NCBI RefSeq assembly: GCF_035194505.1
Contig: NZ_CP136573.1
Coordinates: 620,001 to 684,000 of the forward strand
Direction of reading: 5' to 3'
Length of the DNA stretch: 64,000 bases
DNA from: Erythrobacter sp.
GTDB lineage: Bacteria > Pseudomonadota > Alphaproteobacteria > Sphingomonadales > Sphingomonadaceae
Made by a program: the position numbers and the translations under genes. Shown here piece after piece: positions 34,218 to 42,209 of this stretch (its first letter is position 1; the number at the start of each line of letters is the position of its first letter). The notes beneath the pieces are model-generated. The model saw nothing but the letters and a program-made list of their open reading frames with translations, searched no databases and was not told the DNA's origin.

Positions 34218-35621
34218 TCAATCCCCCGTCAAAATCCGCTCGACCAGCTCGCCCACGCTCGGGGTGTAGCCGTTCGAATAGAAGGGATCGGTCTTGAAGT
34301 TGTAGGCTGCGTGGCCTGCGAAGGCCAGGTTCCTGTCGGGATCGTCGCCGTGGGCAATGTCCTGCAGGGTCTTCTGGATGCAGAAGCTGCGCGGATCGGC
34401 CAAGCGGCCGGTGGTGAAGTCGTCGTGGTCCTTCCAGCTGGAAAAACCGCAATGCGACAGGCAGCCCATGCAATCCTGCTGGTCCTTGCGGATCGTCTCG
34501 CGCGCGTCGGGCGTGACGAAGACGATCGTGTCGTCGGGCGTCTTGAGCGGTTCGCTATGGCCGGCGCGCATCCACATTTCGGCGCGGGTCTTGTCTTCGG
34601 GCTTGACCCAGAAGCTGCGGGCCTTGCCGTCTTCGCCAAGCTGGACGGTGCCCTCTTCGGCGCCGCGCTTGAAGAAGGGGATCTGGCGCTCCGAACGGTG
34701 CATCAGATCATAGAGGAACGGGGTCTTCACCGCGCTCGAATAGAAACCGGTGGGCGAGAACTTGTGGAGCAGCACATCGCCCGGTTCGACCGTGCGCAGC
34801 ATGTCCTTCCAGATCTGCGGGATCGGGCTTTCCTGCGTCAGCAGGGGACGGGTGCCGAACTGGAAGGCGATGGTGCCGAGCTCGGGATTGTCGATCCAGT
34901 CGTTCCAGTCGCGCAGATACCACACGCCGCCCGCCATCACGATCGGCACAGAATCGGCCACGCCCTCGGCGCGCATCACATCGCGCAGCGCTTTCACGCG
35001 CGGGTACGGATCTTCGGGCTTGGTCGGATCCTCGGCGTTGGAGAGGCCATTATGCCCGCCCGCCAGCCACGGGTCTTCATAGACCACCGCCGCCATCAGA
35101 TCGGGCACCTTGTGGTAGGAACGCTTCCACAGCGCGCGGAAGGCGCGGCCGGAGCTGACGATCGGCAGGTAGCACACGTTGAAACGCGCCGCGATCTCGG
35201 CAAGCTTGTAGGGCATGCCAGCGCCGCAGGTGACGCCGGTCACCATGCCGCGGGTGTTTTCCAGCACGCCTTCGAGAACGGCCTGCGCCCCGCCCATTTC
35301 CCACAAGACGTTGATGTTGATCGCGCCCTTGCCGTTCGCGATCTCGTAGGCCTTCTTCACCTGCGTGGTCGCGCCGTCGATGGCGTAGCGGATCAGCTCC
35401 TGATGACGCTCCTCGCGGGTGCGGCCGTGATAGATCTGGGGGATGACATTGCCGTTGTCGTCATAGCTGTCGGCATTGACCGCACTGACCGTGCCGATCC
35501 CGCCCGCAGCCGCCCAGGCCCCCGAGCTTGCGTGGTTGGTTGCCGAAACACCCTTGCCGCCTTCAACCAGCGGCCAGACTTCACGCCCGCCATAGACGAT
35601 CGGGCTCAATCCCTTGAACAA
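34218..35621 (-). CDS. Nitronate monooxygenase-like flavoprotein with a Cys-rich C-terminal extension
   Basis: A 467-residue protein from TTG 35621, seven bases after GGGAG. The amino-terminal two-thirds are a TIM-barrel of the nitronate monooxygenase/2-nitropropane dioxygenase family: the FMN-binding GGIGTVSAVNADSYD region, GVTCGAGMPYKLAE, PIVSSGRAFRALWKR and PIVMAGGVWYLRDW. Classical members are 320-370 residues; this one has about 100 more, including DCMGCLSHCGFSSWKDHDD (a C-x2-C-x3-C cluster). That extension might bind a metal or Fe-S centre. This longer type is known to me only as an alphaproteobacterial variant. The frame is also open upstream to 35912, but only the TTG has a site. Substrate not assigned. 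Confidence 0.8.
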   Translation of the reverse strand: MFKGLSPIVYGGREVWPLVEGGKGVSATNHASSGAWAAAGGIGTVSAVNADSYDDNGNVIPQIYHGRTREERHQELIRYAIDGATTQVKKAYEIANGKGAININVLWEMGGAQAVLEGVLENTRGMVTGVTCGAGMPYKLAEIAARFNVCYLPIVSSGRAFRALWKRSYHKVPDLMAAVVYEDPWLAGGHNGLSNAEDPTKPEDPYPRVKALRDVMRAEGVADSVPIVMAGGVWYLRDWNDWIDNPELGTIAFQFGTRPLLTQESPIPQIWKDMLRTVEPGDVLLHKFSPTGFYSSAVKTPFLYDLMHRSERQIPFFKRGAEEGTVQLGEDGKARSFWVKPEDKTRAEMWMRAGHSEPLKTPDDTIVFVTPDARETIRKDQQDCMGCLSHCGFSSWKDHDDFTTGRLADPRSFCIQKTLQDIAHGDDPDRNLAFAGHAAYNFKTDPFYSNGYTPSVGELVERILTGD

Positions 35622-35718
35622 TGAAAACTCCCTTTCGCGCCGTCCCTGTGGCGCGCATTTCGTGGTGGTGCATAGTCGCGTGAAGCCCGCGCCGCAATCT
35701 CTGAGGAAAACGTCCAGC

Positions 35719-36450
35719 CTAACCCATATTGCAGGGCTGGATCGCCTCCGGATCGGTGCGCGCCTTGCCGCGCGCAAAGCGGGCGAAATAGCCCTTGATG
35801 TCAGGGCGTTCGATATACTCGACCAGCACGTAGCCGACCGCCTCGAACTCGCAGAACAAGAGCGTGTGCGGCAGACCGTGGCGCCCGACGGGACTGTCGC
35901 TTTCCACCACAATGATCTGCCCTTCGGCGTTGAGCGCGGGCCACATCCGCCACAGGAAGGCGTAGGGCTCGGTCACCTCGTGATACATGTGGACCAGGAA
36001 TATGCGGTCGAAGCTGTCAGCCGGAAGCTGCGGATCGTCCGGCTCGCCCAGCTTGATCGAGATGTTTTCGAGCCGCTCCTTCTCGACCCGCCGCCCGAGC
36101 CGTTGGAGCGCATCGCGGCTGATGTCCTGCGCCAGAACCCGGCCATCGCCACCGACCTTTTCAGCGAGGCGGACGGTGTAATAGCCCTCGCCCGCGCCGA
36201 TGTCGGCGACTGTCATCCCTGCGCGAATTTCGGCGAGGTCCATCACGATCTGGGCCTCGTCGCGCTCGTCGCGTGCGTCCTCGTTGGCGAACTGGGTGGA
36301 GACGACCTTGGCAACCGGGCGGTCAGGCTTGGGAAACTCCATCGCGCTTTCGGGCCGCTCGGCCGTGACCGGCATCAGCTGGTCGCAGCCGGTCAGCGCC
36401 AGCGCGCCTGCCAGCAGCCATCCGCCCCGTGTCGCGCGAGCGCGGCTCAT
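35719..36450 (-). CDS. Predicted lipoprotein with a SAM-methyltransferase fold
   Basis: A 243-residue protein starting with a lipoprotein signal (MSRARATRGGWLLAGALALTGC), the lipobox cysteine being Cys22. The mature part is a class I methyltransferase: motif I VADIGAGEGYYTVRLAEKVG, motif II LAQDIS, motif III-IV DDPQLPADSFDRIFLVHMYHEV, and NAEGQIIVVESD. S-adenosylmethionine is cytoplasmic, so an exported methyltransferase fold is odd; related predicted methyltransferases (COG4798 type) are often exported and their reaction is unknown. It lies two bases after the prfB stop, so it is probably co-transcribed with it. Confidence 0.75.
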   Translation of the reverse strand: MSRARATRGGWLLAGALALTGCDQLMPVTAERPESAMEFPKPDRPVAKVVSTQFANEDARDERDEAQIVMDLAEIRAGMTVADIGAGEGYYTVRLAEKVGGDGRVLAQDISRDALQRLGRRVEKERLENISIKLGEPDDPQLPADSFDRIFLVHMYHEVTEPYAFLWRMWPALNAEGQIIVVESDSPVGRHGLPHTLLFCEFEAVGYVLVEYIERPDIKGYFARFARGKARTDPEAIQPCNMG

Positions 36451-36452
36451 GC

Positions 36453-37580
36453 CTATTCGACGTCCTCGATCTCGACCGTCTCGCCCGTCACCCGCTGGGC
36501 GAGCGCGGCCGAGATGAAGGGATCGATCGAACCATCGAGCACCGCATCGGGCGAGGTCGAGACCACGCCGGTGCGCAGATCCTTGACCATCTGGTAGGGC
36601 TGCAAGACGTAGGAACGGATCTGGTGGCCCCAGCCAATATCGCTTTTGGAAGCATGCTCCGCGCTGGCAGCTTCCTCGCGGGCGCGCATCTCGGCTTCGT
36701 AAAGCCGCGCCTTCAGCATGTTCATCGCGATTTCGCGGTTCTTGTGCTGGCTGCGGTCCTGCTGGCTGGCCACCACGATCCCGCTCGGCTGGTGGGTGAT
36801 GCGCACCGCCGAATCGGTGGTGTTGACGTGCTGACCGCCCGCGCCTGACGCGCGGTAGGTGTCGATCTTGAGATCGGCCGGATTGATTTCGATCTCGAAG
36901 CTGTCGTCGATCACCGGATAGACCCAGACGCTCGAAAAGCTGGTGTGGCGGCGCGCGGAGCTGTCATAAGGGCTGATGCGGACGAGGCGGTGCACACCGC
37001 TCTCGGTCTTGGCATAGCCATAGGCATTGTCGCCCTTGATCAACAGGGTGGCCGACTTGATCCCGGCCTGCTCGCCTGCCTGATATTCGACCGTATCGAC
37101 CTTGAAGCCGCGCCGCTCGGCCCAGCGGGCGTACATGCGCAGCAGCATCTCGGCCCAATCCTGGCTTTCGGTGCCGCCTGCGCCGGCGTGGATTTCGAGG
37201 TAAGTGTCGTTGCCGTCTGCCTCGCCCGAAAGCAGTGCCTGAACCTTGTCGGCATCGGCCCGGTCAGCGAGCGCGGCGAGCGTCGCCAGGCCATCCTCGA
37301 CGATCGCTTCCTCGCCCTCGGCCTCGCCCATCTCGATGAATTCGATCGCATCGGCCATTTCGGCGGCAATCTCGTTCACCGTATTGACCGCAGTTTCGAG
37401 CGTCTTCTGCTCACGGCTGATCGCCTGGGCCTGCTTGGGATTGTCCCAGAGATTCGGGTCCTGCACGCGAGCATTAAGCTCGTCGAGCCGGCGCAGCGCG
37501 CGCTCCCAGTCGAGCGACAGGCGCACCAGCGCCATCGCCGCTTCGATCCGGTTGATATATGAGTGGGCCTCGGCCCGCAT
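36453..37580 (-). CDS. prfB: Peptide chain release factor 2
   Basis: Recognises UGA and UAA and triggers peptide release. The 375-residue product from ATG 37580 follows AAAGGAT. It has the GGQ catalytic motif in SGAGGQHVNTTDSAVRITH and the anticodon-like tripeptide as SPY in VRISPYDSSARRHTSF, where E. coli has SPF. The reading frame is continuous; the programmed +1 frameshift of E. coli prfB is absent. It is 115 bases after the peroxiredoxin gene and two bases before the lipoprotein methyltransferase. Confidence 0.96.
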   Translation of the reverse strand: MRAEAHSYINRIEAAMALVRLSLDWERALRRLDELNARVQDPNLWDNPKQAQAISREQKTLETAVNTVNEIAAEMADAIEFIEMGEAEGEEAIVEDGLATLAALADRADADKVQALLSGEADGNDTYLEIHAGAGGTESQDWAEMLLRMYARWAERRGFKVDTVEYQAGEQAGIKSATLLIKGDNAYGYAKTESGVHRLVRISPYDSSARRHTSFSSVWVYPVIDDSFEIEINPADLKIDTYRASGAGGQHVNTTDSAVRITHQPSGIVVASQQDRSQHKNREIAMNMLKARLYEAEMRAREEAASAEHASKSDIGWGHQIRSYVLQPYQMVKDLRTGVVSTSPDAVLDGSIDPFISAALAQRVTGETVEIEDVE

Positions 37581-37695
37581 GGCTGATCCTTTACTGAGCG
37601 CAAGCCCCAAAAGGGCGCGGAAATTCCGGCCCTGCGCTTAGCGCGGGCGGCGCGATTGTAAAGCGGCAGGCGGCACACCGCCCGCCCCCATCGGC

Positions 37696-38235
37696 TTACT
37701 TCTTGAGCGCGCGCACCGCAGCGAGGGTCTTTTCCACGTGGCCGCGATAATCGCTGTTGGAATGGACCGCGACGATCTTGCCGCTGGGCGCGATCACATA
37801 GGACGTTCGGGTGGTGAGGCCCGAAGTACCCATCGCCACGTCATAGCCGGAAATAACGCCGGGCACGGCCACGCCGACCGGAAAGGCATCGCGGCACTCC
37901 TGCTTGCTGAAGCGCTTCAGGGTCTCGATATCGTCGTTCGACATCCCGATCACGCTGGCGCCGGCCGCCTTGAACTGCGGCATGGCCTCGGCGAAGGCAT
38001 TGGCTTCGAGCGTGCAGCCGCTGGTGAAGGCCTTGGGGTAGAAATAGAGCACCACTGGCCCCTTCGCGAGCGCGGCGCTGAGCGAGAAGCCGAATTCCTT
38101 GCCGGCCATCGCGGCACGCGTAGTGAAGGCAGGTGCCTTCTGGCCGACGGGCAGTTCTGCCGAGGCAGTGGTGGCGGAAAGGCCGGCAAACGCAAGAGCG
38201 GCTGCGGCGATGATGGGGGCAAGGTTTCTGGTCAT
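37696..38235 (-). CDS. Exported peroxiredoxin (BCP/AhpC-TSA family)
   Basis: Thiol peroxidase likely acting in the periplasm, since it carries a signal peptide (MTRNLAPIIAAAALAFAGLSATTASA). The 179-residue product has the active-site segment KAFTSGCTLEANAF with peroxidatic Cys74. A second Cys114 (SKQECRDAF) could resolve the disulphide. Family BCP enzymes are usually cytoplasmic with T-P-G-C; here the threonine is one position further (T-S-G-C). It lies 53 bases after mrcA on the same strand, a conserved-looking mrcA-prx-prfB order. Confidence 0.88.
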   Translation of the reverse strand: MTRNLAPIIAAAALAFAGLSATTASAELPVGQKAPAFTTRAAMAGKEFGFSLSAALAKGPVVLYFYPKAFTSGCTLEANAFAEAMPQFKAAGASVIGMSNDDIETLKRFSKQECRDAFPVGVAVPGVISGYDVAMGTSGLTTRTSYVIAPSGKIVAVHSNSDYRGHVEKTLAAVRALKK

Positions 38236-38288
38236 GCTGTCGCAATCCTTCTGGGCGCTGCCGGTTCCCCGGCGATGCTGGGTTGTTG

Positions 38289-40829
38289 TCAGTCGGTGCC
38301 GCCCTGCTCTTCGGCCATGCCCGGCAGCGCGTCGGGATTGTCGTCCACCACTGCCCCAGCGGCGCTCTGGCGACCGGCCCGGATCAGTTGGAGGATCTCG
38401 TTGCGGCGCGCGGCGATCTCGTCCTGGCGGGTATAGCGCTCGGGCTCGGTATCGGGCTTGAAAGCCTCCCAGATGATCGCCGATTTGGGATCATCGGTCG
38501 GCCAGCCATCGAGCACGCGCTTGCCCGAACGCCGGTCCACCCGCACCATGCGCACGCCCTGCGGCGCCACGGGGGGAAGATCGGACCATTTCGCACGGGT
38601 CTTTTCGATCAGGCTTTTGATGATCGGCGCTGAGATCGTGCCGCCAAAGGCATAGCCGCCCATATTGCGCGGCTGGTCAAAGCCGACATAGGCGCCCGCG
38701 ATCATTTGCTGGGTGCCGCCGATGAACCACACGTCCTTGGGGCCGGTGGTGGTGCCGGTCTTGCCGAATAGCGGCAGGCCCAGCGGATTGAGCACGGTCG
38801 CCGTCCCGCGGCTGACCGCGCCGCGCAGCATGTGCATCACCTGAAAGGCGGTGCGCGCATCCATCGCCTGCGTGCCCTTGAGCCCGAGGCGCGGCATCGG
38901 CTTGCCGTCCCATTTCGCCATGCTGCAACCGCGGCATTCACGCATGTCGGCCCGCCACAGCACCTTGCCACGCCGGTCCTGCACATAGTCGATGACGGTG
39001 GGCTGGTTCAGGCGTCCGTGATTGGCGAGCGCGGAATAGGCGGCGACCATCTTGGACAGCGTCGTCTCGCCCGCGCCGAGAGCCGTCGAGGGATAGGGAT
39101 CGAACTTGCCGATGCCGAGCTTGGCGATCGCGCTCACAACATTGGGCATTCCGGCGCTCATGCCGATCTGCACGGTCATGATGTTCTGCGACTGCTCAAG
39201 CCCGTAGCGCATCGGATGCTGCCCGCCGCCGCCCGGTCCGCCGCGGATGCACTTCTCGCCGAGATTGGCACCCTGATAATAGCAGAAGCGCGAGTTATCG
39301 ATCTGGGTCGAAGGGGTCATCCCATTGTCGAGCCCGGTGGCGTAGACAAACGGCTTGATGGTCGAACCCGGCTGACGCATCGCCTGCGTGGCGCGGTTGA
39401 AATCGGACAGGCGGTTGTCGAACCCGCCCTGCATCGCCAGCACACGGCCATATTGCGCGTTCTGGACGACCAGCGCGCCCTGCGCCTCGGGGATGGTGCG
39501 GACATTCCAGCCATTACCCGAAGGGCTCGCGGCGATGACATGACCTGTCTTCAGCGCGTCGGGCAATCCATAGAGCGGCGCTTCGTTGCCATCGGCAAAA
39601 CCGATCCGTGCCGATGTGCCGCTGCGGCTGGTGACGACGCCGATCTTCCAGTCGCGATAGCTTATGCCAAGCGGCGAGGATTGCAGCTGGCTTGCCCAAT
39701 TGCCCTCGCGCACATCGATGGTGGCGATCGGCTTGGTCCAGGCGCGTCCGCCGTGATAGCGCAGCAAGCCTTCGCGCAGCGCGTCGCGCGCGGCTAGCTG
39801 GATCTGCGGATCGAGGCTGGTGCGCACCCACAGGCCACCGGCATAGACCGAATTCGCCCCGTCCTCGGCATTCTCGCCAAAACGCTCGATCAGCTCGCGG
39901 CGGACTTCCTCAAGGAAATAGCCCGCATCGACGCTGCGTTCGCGCCGCTGGGTGACAATGCCGAGCGGCTTGGCGGCCGCTGCACGGCGCTCGGAGCCGG
40001 TGATGAAGCCGTTGGCTTCCATCTGGTTCAGCACGAAATTGCGGCGTTCAAGCGCGGCCTGCTCCTGCCCTTTGCGGCCATAGCGCTCGGGCGCCTTCGG
40101 CAGGATCGCAAGGAAGGCCATCTCGTGCAGTTCGAGATCATCGACATCCTTGTCGAAATAGGCGCGCGATGCGGCCTGCACCCCGAAAGAGCGCCGCCCG
40201 AGCGGGATCTCGTTCAGATAGAGTTCGAGGATTTCCTGCTTGGTCAGGACCTGTTCGATGCGCCCGGCGAGGATCATTTCCTTCAACTTGCGGGTGACCG
40301 AATATTCGTCCCCCAGCAGAAGATTCTTGGCGACCTGCTGGGTGATCGTCGAACCGCCCACCGCACGCTCGCCGGTGCCGGCCTTGCGGGCATAGTCGAA
40401 CACCGCATTGGCCGTGCCGAGGAAATCGACCCCGCCGTGGCTGAAGAAGGTCTTGTCCTCGGCAGCGAGATAGGCCTCGATCAGCTTCTGCGGGAAATCG
40501 GCATATTGCAGCTGCACGCGCCGCTCGCGCGCATAGGAATGGACGATCCCGCCGTCATAGCCGCGCACCTGCGTGGGTAGCGGGGTTTCGTAGGTGAGCA
40601 GCGTCTCGGCCTCGGGCAGATCGCTCGCCAGCCACACGAACACCGCGATCCACAAGGCAAGGCCTGCGCCAGCAAGGCTCGCCATGATCCGGAAAAGGCG
40701 GCTTTGCGCCCATTTGCTGCGGAACCATGCCAGCGCCATGCCGATATCGCGGTTCACGCGGAAGCGCAGATAGGCCCAGGCGGATTGCGCGGGGGCGTCC
40801 TGCGGAGGGGTGGGGGTCGGCTCGGTCAT
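38289..40829 (-). CDS. mrcA: Penicillin-binding protein 1A (bifunctional)
   Basis: Polymerises and cross-links peptidoglycan. The 846-residue product has an amino-terminal membrane helix (about 42-65) and then a family-51 glycosyltransferase domain with the catalytic Glu in AAEDKTFFSHGGVD and TQQVAKNLLLGDEYSVTRKL. After an OB-like middle domain the transpeptidase domain shows SxxK in RQPGSTIKPFVYA, a SxN-like site in YSALANHG, and KTG in LFGKTGTTTGPKD. Length matches alphaproteobacterial PBP1A. It follows the amidase by 54 bases, giving a cell-wall pair. Confidence 0.95.
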   Translation of the reverse strand: MTEPTPTPPQDAPAQSAWAYLRFRVNRDIGMALAWFRSKWAQSRLFRIMASLAGAGLALWIAVFVWLASDLPEAETLLTYETPLPTQVRGYDGGIVHSYARERRVQLQYADFPQKLIEAYLAAEDKTFFSHGGVDFLGTANAVFDYARKAGTGERAVGGSTITQQVAKNLLLGDEYSVTRKLKEMILAGRIEQVLTKQEILELYLNEIPLGRRSFGVQAASRAYFDKDVDDLELHEMAFLAILPKAPERYGRKGQEQAALERRNFVLNQMEANGFITGSERRAAAAKPLGIVTQRRERSVDAGYFLEEVRRELIERFGENAEDGANSVYAGGLWVRTSLDPQIQLAARDALREGLLRYHGGRAWTKPIATIDVREGNWASQLQSSPLGISYRDWKIGVVTSRSGTSARIGFADGNEAPLYGLPDALKTGHVIAASPSGNGWNVRTIPEAQGALVVQNAQYGRVLAMQGGFDNRLSDFNRATQAMRQPGSTIKPFVYATGLDNGMTPSTQIDNSRFCYYQGANLGEKCIRGGPGGGGQHPMRYGLEQSQNIMTVQIGMSAGMPNVVSAIAKLGIGKFDPYPSTALGAGETTLSKMVAAYSALANHGRLNQPTVIDYVQDRRGKVLWRADMRECRGCSMAKWDGKPMPRLGLKGTQAMDARTAFQVMHMLRGAVSRGTATVLNPLGLPLFGKTGTTTGPKDVWFIGGTQQMIAGAYVGFDQPRNMGGYAFGGTISAPIIKSLIEKTRAKWSDLPPVAPQGVRMVRVDRRSGKRVLDGWPTDDPKSAIIWEAFKPDTEPERYTRQDEIAARRNEILQLIRAGRQSAAGAVVDDNPDALPGMAEEQGGTD

Positions 40830-40883
40830 GGGCGAGGCGCAACTAGCATGGGGGACTTGGCCAAGGAAAGCGGCTTTTCCGGC

Positions 40884-41783
40884 CTATTCTCCGCCTGCTC
40901 CATCATCGCTGGCCCGCGCGAAATAGACCCGGATCGCCTGTGCCAGCACCCCGGCCATCTGCCCCTGCCCCTGCGGCGTGGTAAGGCGCGCGCGATCGAG
41001 CTGGTTGGTGACGAACCCGCTTTCGAACAGCACCGAGGGCACATCTGGTGCACGCAGCACCGCCAGCGCAGCCGAGCGGCTCGGCTGGGGATGGAAGGCG
41101 AGCCTGCCCTCCCCCTCGCGCAGCACCAGACCGGAAAAGGCCATCGCGGCTTCCTGCGCACGCTGCTGCGACAGCCCGACCAGAATTGCGCTCACCGCCT
41201 CACTCTGCCCCTCAATAGCGATGCCATTCAACCGGTCGGCATCGTTCTCGCGCGCGGCAAAGCGGGCGGCGGCCTCGCTCGATGCGTCGTTCGACAAGGT
41301 GTAGATGCTCGCCCCGCTGACATTGTCCTGCTCGCCGGCGGAATCGGCGTGGATCGAGACAAACAGATCAGCGTCCAGCAACCGCGCGACCTCGGGCCGG
41401 TGCGGCAGCGGCAGGATGCGATCATCTTCGCGGGTCAGCGCCACGCGGATACGGCCCGAGCGCAGCAACTCATCGCGCAGCGCCAGCGCAAGAGCGAGCG
41501 TGATGTCCTTCTCCTGCACCTTGCGACCCTGCGCGTCGGACCCGATCGCCCCGGGATCGCGCCCGCCATGCCCGGCGTCGATCACCACCAGCGGCAGCGA
41601 GGGATCCTTGGGGCCGGAAATCGCGGGCAGATCGACCGGCATGTCGCCGGGCCCTAGCGGGAAATGCAGCACGTAGTCGCGCCCCAGAGCCGGCACCGGA
41701 ACGCGCAAACCTGTCGCCGCCGCACCGCCCAGCAGCAGCGCGGGAACCAGCAGCACGATCAGCAGCAGGGTGCGAAAGCTCAT
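40884..41783 (-). CDS. amiC: N-acetylmuramoyl-L-alanine amidase
   Basis: Cleaves the amide bond between muramic acid and the stem peptide, an activity used in daughter-cell separation. The 299-residue product begins with an amino-terminal signal or anchor segment (FRTLLLIVLLVPALLLGGAA). The catalytic domain has the zinc ligands in VIDAGHGGRDPGAIG, in DLFVSIHADSAG and the Glu in VPSVLFESGFVTN. No AMIN or LysM targeting domain is seen, so AmiC is only the nearest name. It is divergent from rne and followed by mrcA. Confidence 0.88.
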   Translation of the reverse strand: MSFRTLLLIVLLVPALLLGGAAATGLRVPVPALGRDYVLHFPLGPGDMPVDLPAISGPKDPSLPLVVIDAGHGGRDPGAIGSDAQGRKVQEKDITLALALALRDELLRSGRIRVALTREDDRILPLPHRPEVARLLDADLFVSIHADSAGEQDNVSGASIYTLSNDASSEAAARFAARENDADRLNGIAIEGQSEAVSAILVGLSQQRAQEAAMAFSGLVLREGEGRLAFHPQPSRSAALAVLRAPDVPSVLFESGFVTNQLDRARLTTPQGQGQMAGVLAQAIRVYFARASDDGAGGE

Positions 41784-42209
41784 GTCGTCTTTCGCTTACG
41801 TTCTTGCCCTGTGATAACGCAATAGAGTTGCGGGCTTTGTCCCATGCTGCTAGCAAGCTTTCACGAGAGGCTGCATCCTGATGCCATGGCATCCGAACAG
41901 CTCGCCTCTCGCACCGGGCCGCCTTCTTCTTACGGCTCCCGGTTCCAGAACAGGTTGATGTTGTGACAAGACGCTTTTCCCCGCAAATCCGTGCAGTGCG
42001 TGCTTTGCCCGCCTGCGTTGTTGCGGGCCGGAGCGCGGCCGAGCGCCGCAGTCCTGTCGCTCCAGACACGAGCTTCGCGCCTCCGGCCCATCGCGGCCCG
42101 GGCGTGACAATCCCTTCCGGTCGCCCTTCCGGGCTGGCCGGTTCATCCCACAATCGGCGTCCCCTTTTCAGCCCCTCGCGGGCAAGGCTGGACGCATGGA
42201 GACTATTCA
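41784..42209 (+). promoter_or_regulatory. Long leader region of rne with nested inverted repeats
   Basis: 425 non-coding bases between the divergent amidase start and rne. I find no coding frame of good quality. It contains an outer stem CGAGAGGC (41864-41871) / GCCTCTCG (41904-41911) with a perfect 14-base palindrome inside it (GATGCCATGGCATC, 41880-41893). A second GC-rich region near 42090-42160 has CCTTCCGG-type repeats. Long structured leaders that let RNase E control its own mRNA are known in gammaproteobacteria; the same kind of feedback here is an inference. Confidence 0.45.

Noticed and set aside
36453..37580. Programmed frameshift in prfB
   Set aside because: The reading frame is continuous and there is no in-frame UGA near codon 26, so the E. 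coli type of autoregulation is absent.
36453..37580. SPY instead of SPF in the release factor tripeptide
   Set aside because: As far as I recall this variant is common in alphaproteobacterial RF2, so I do not treat it as unusual.
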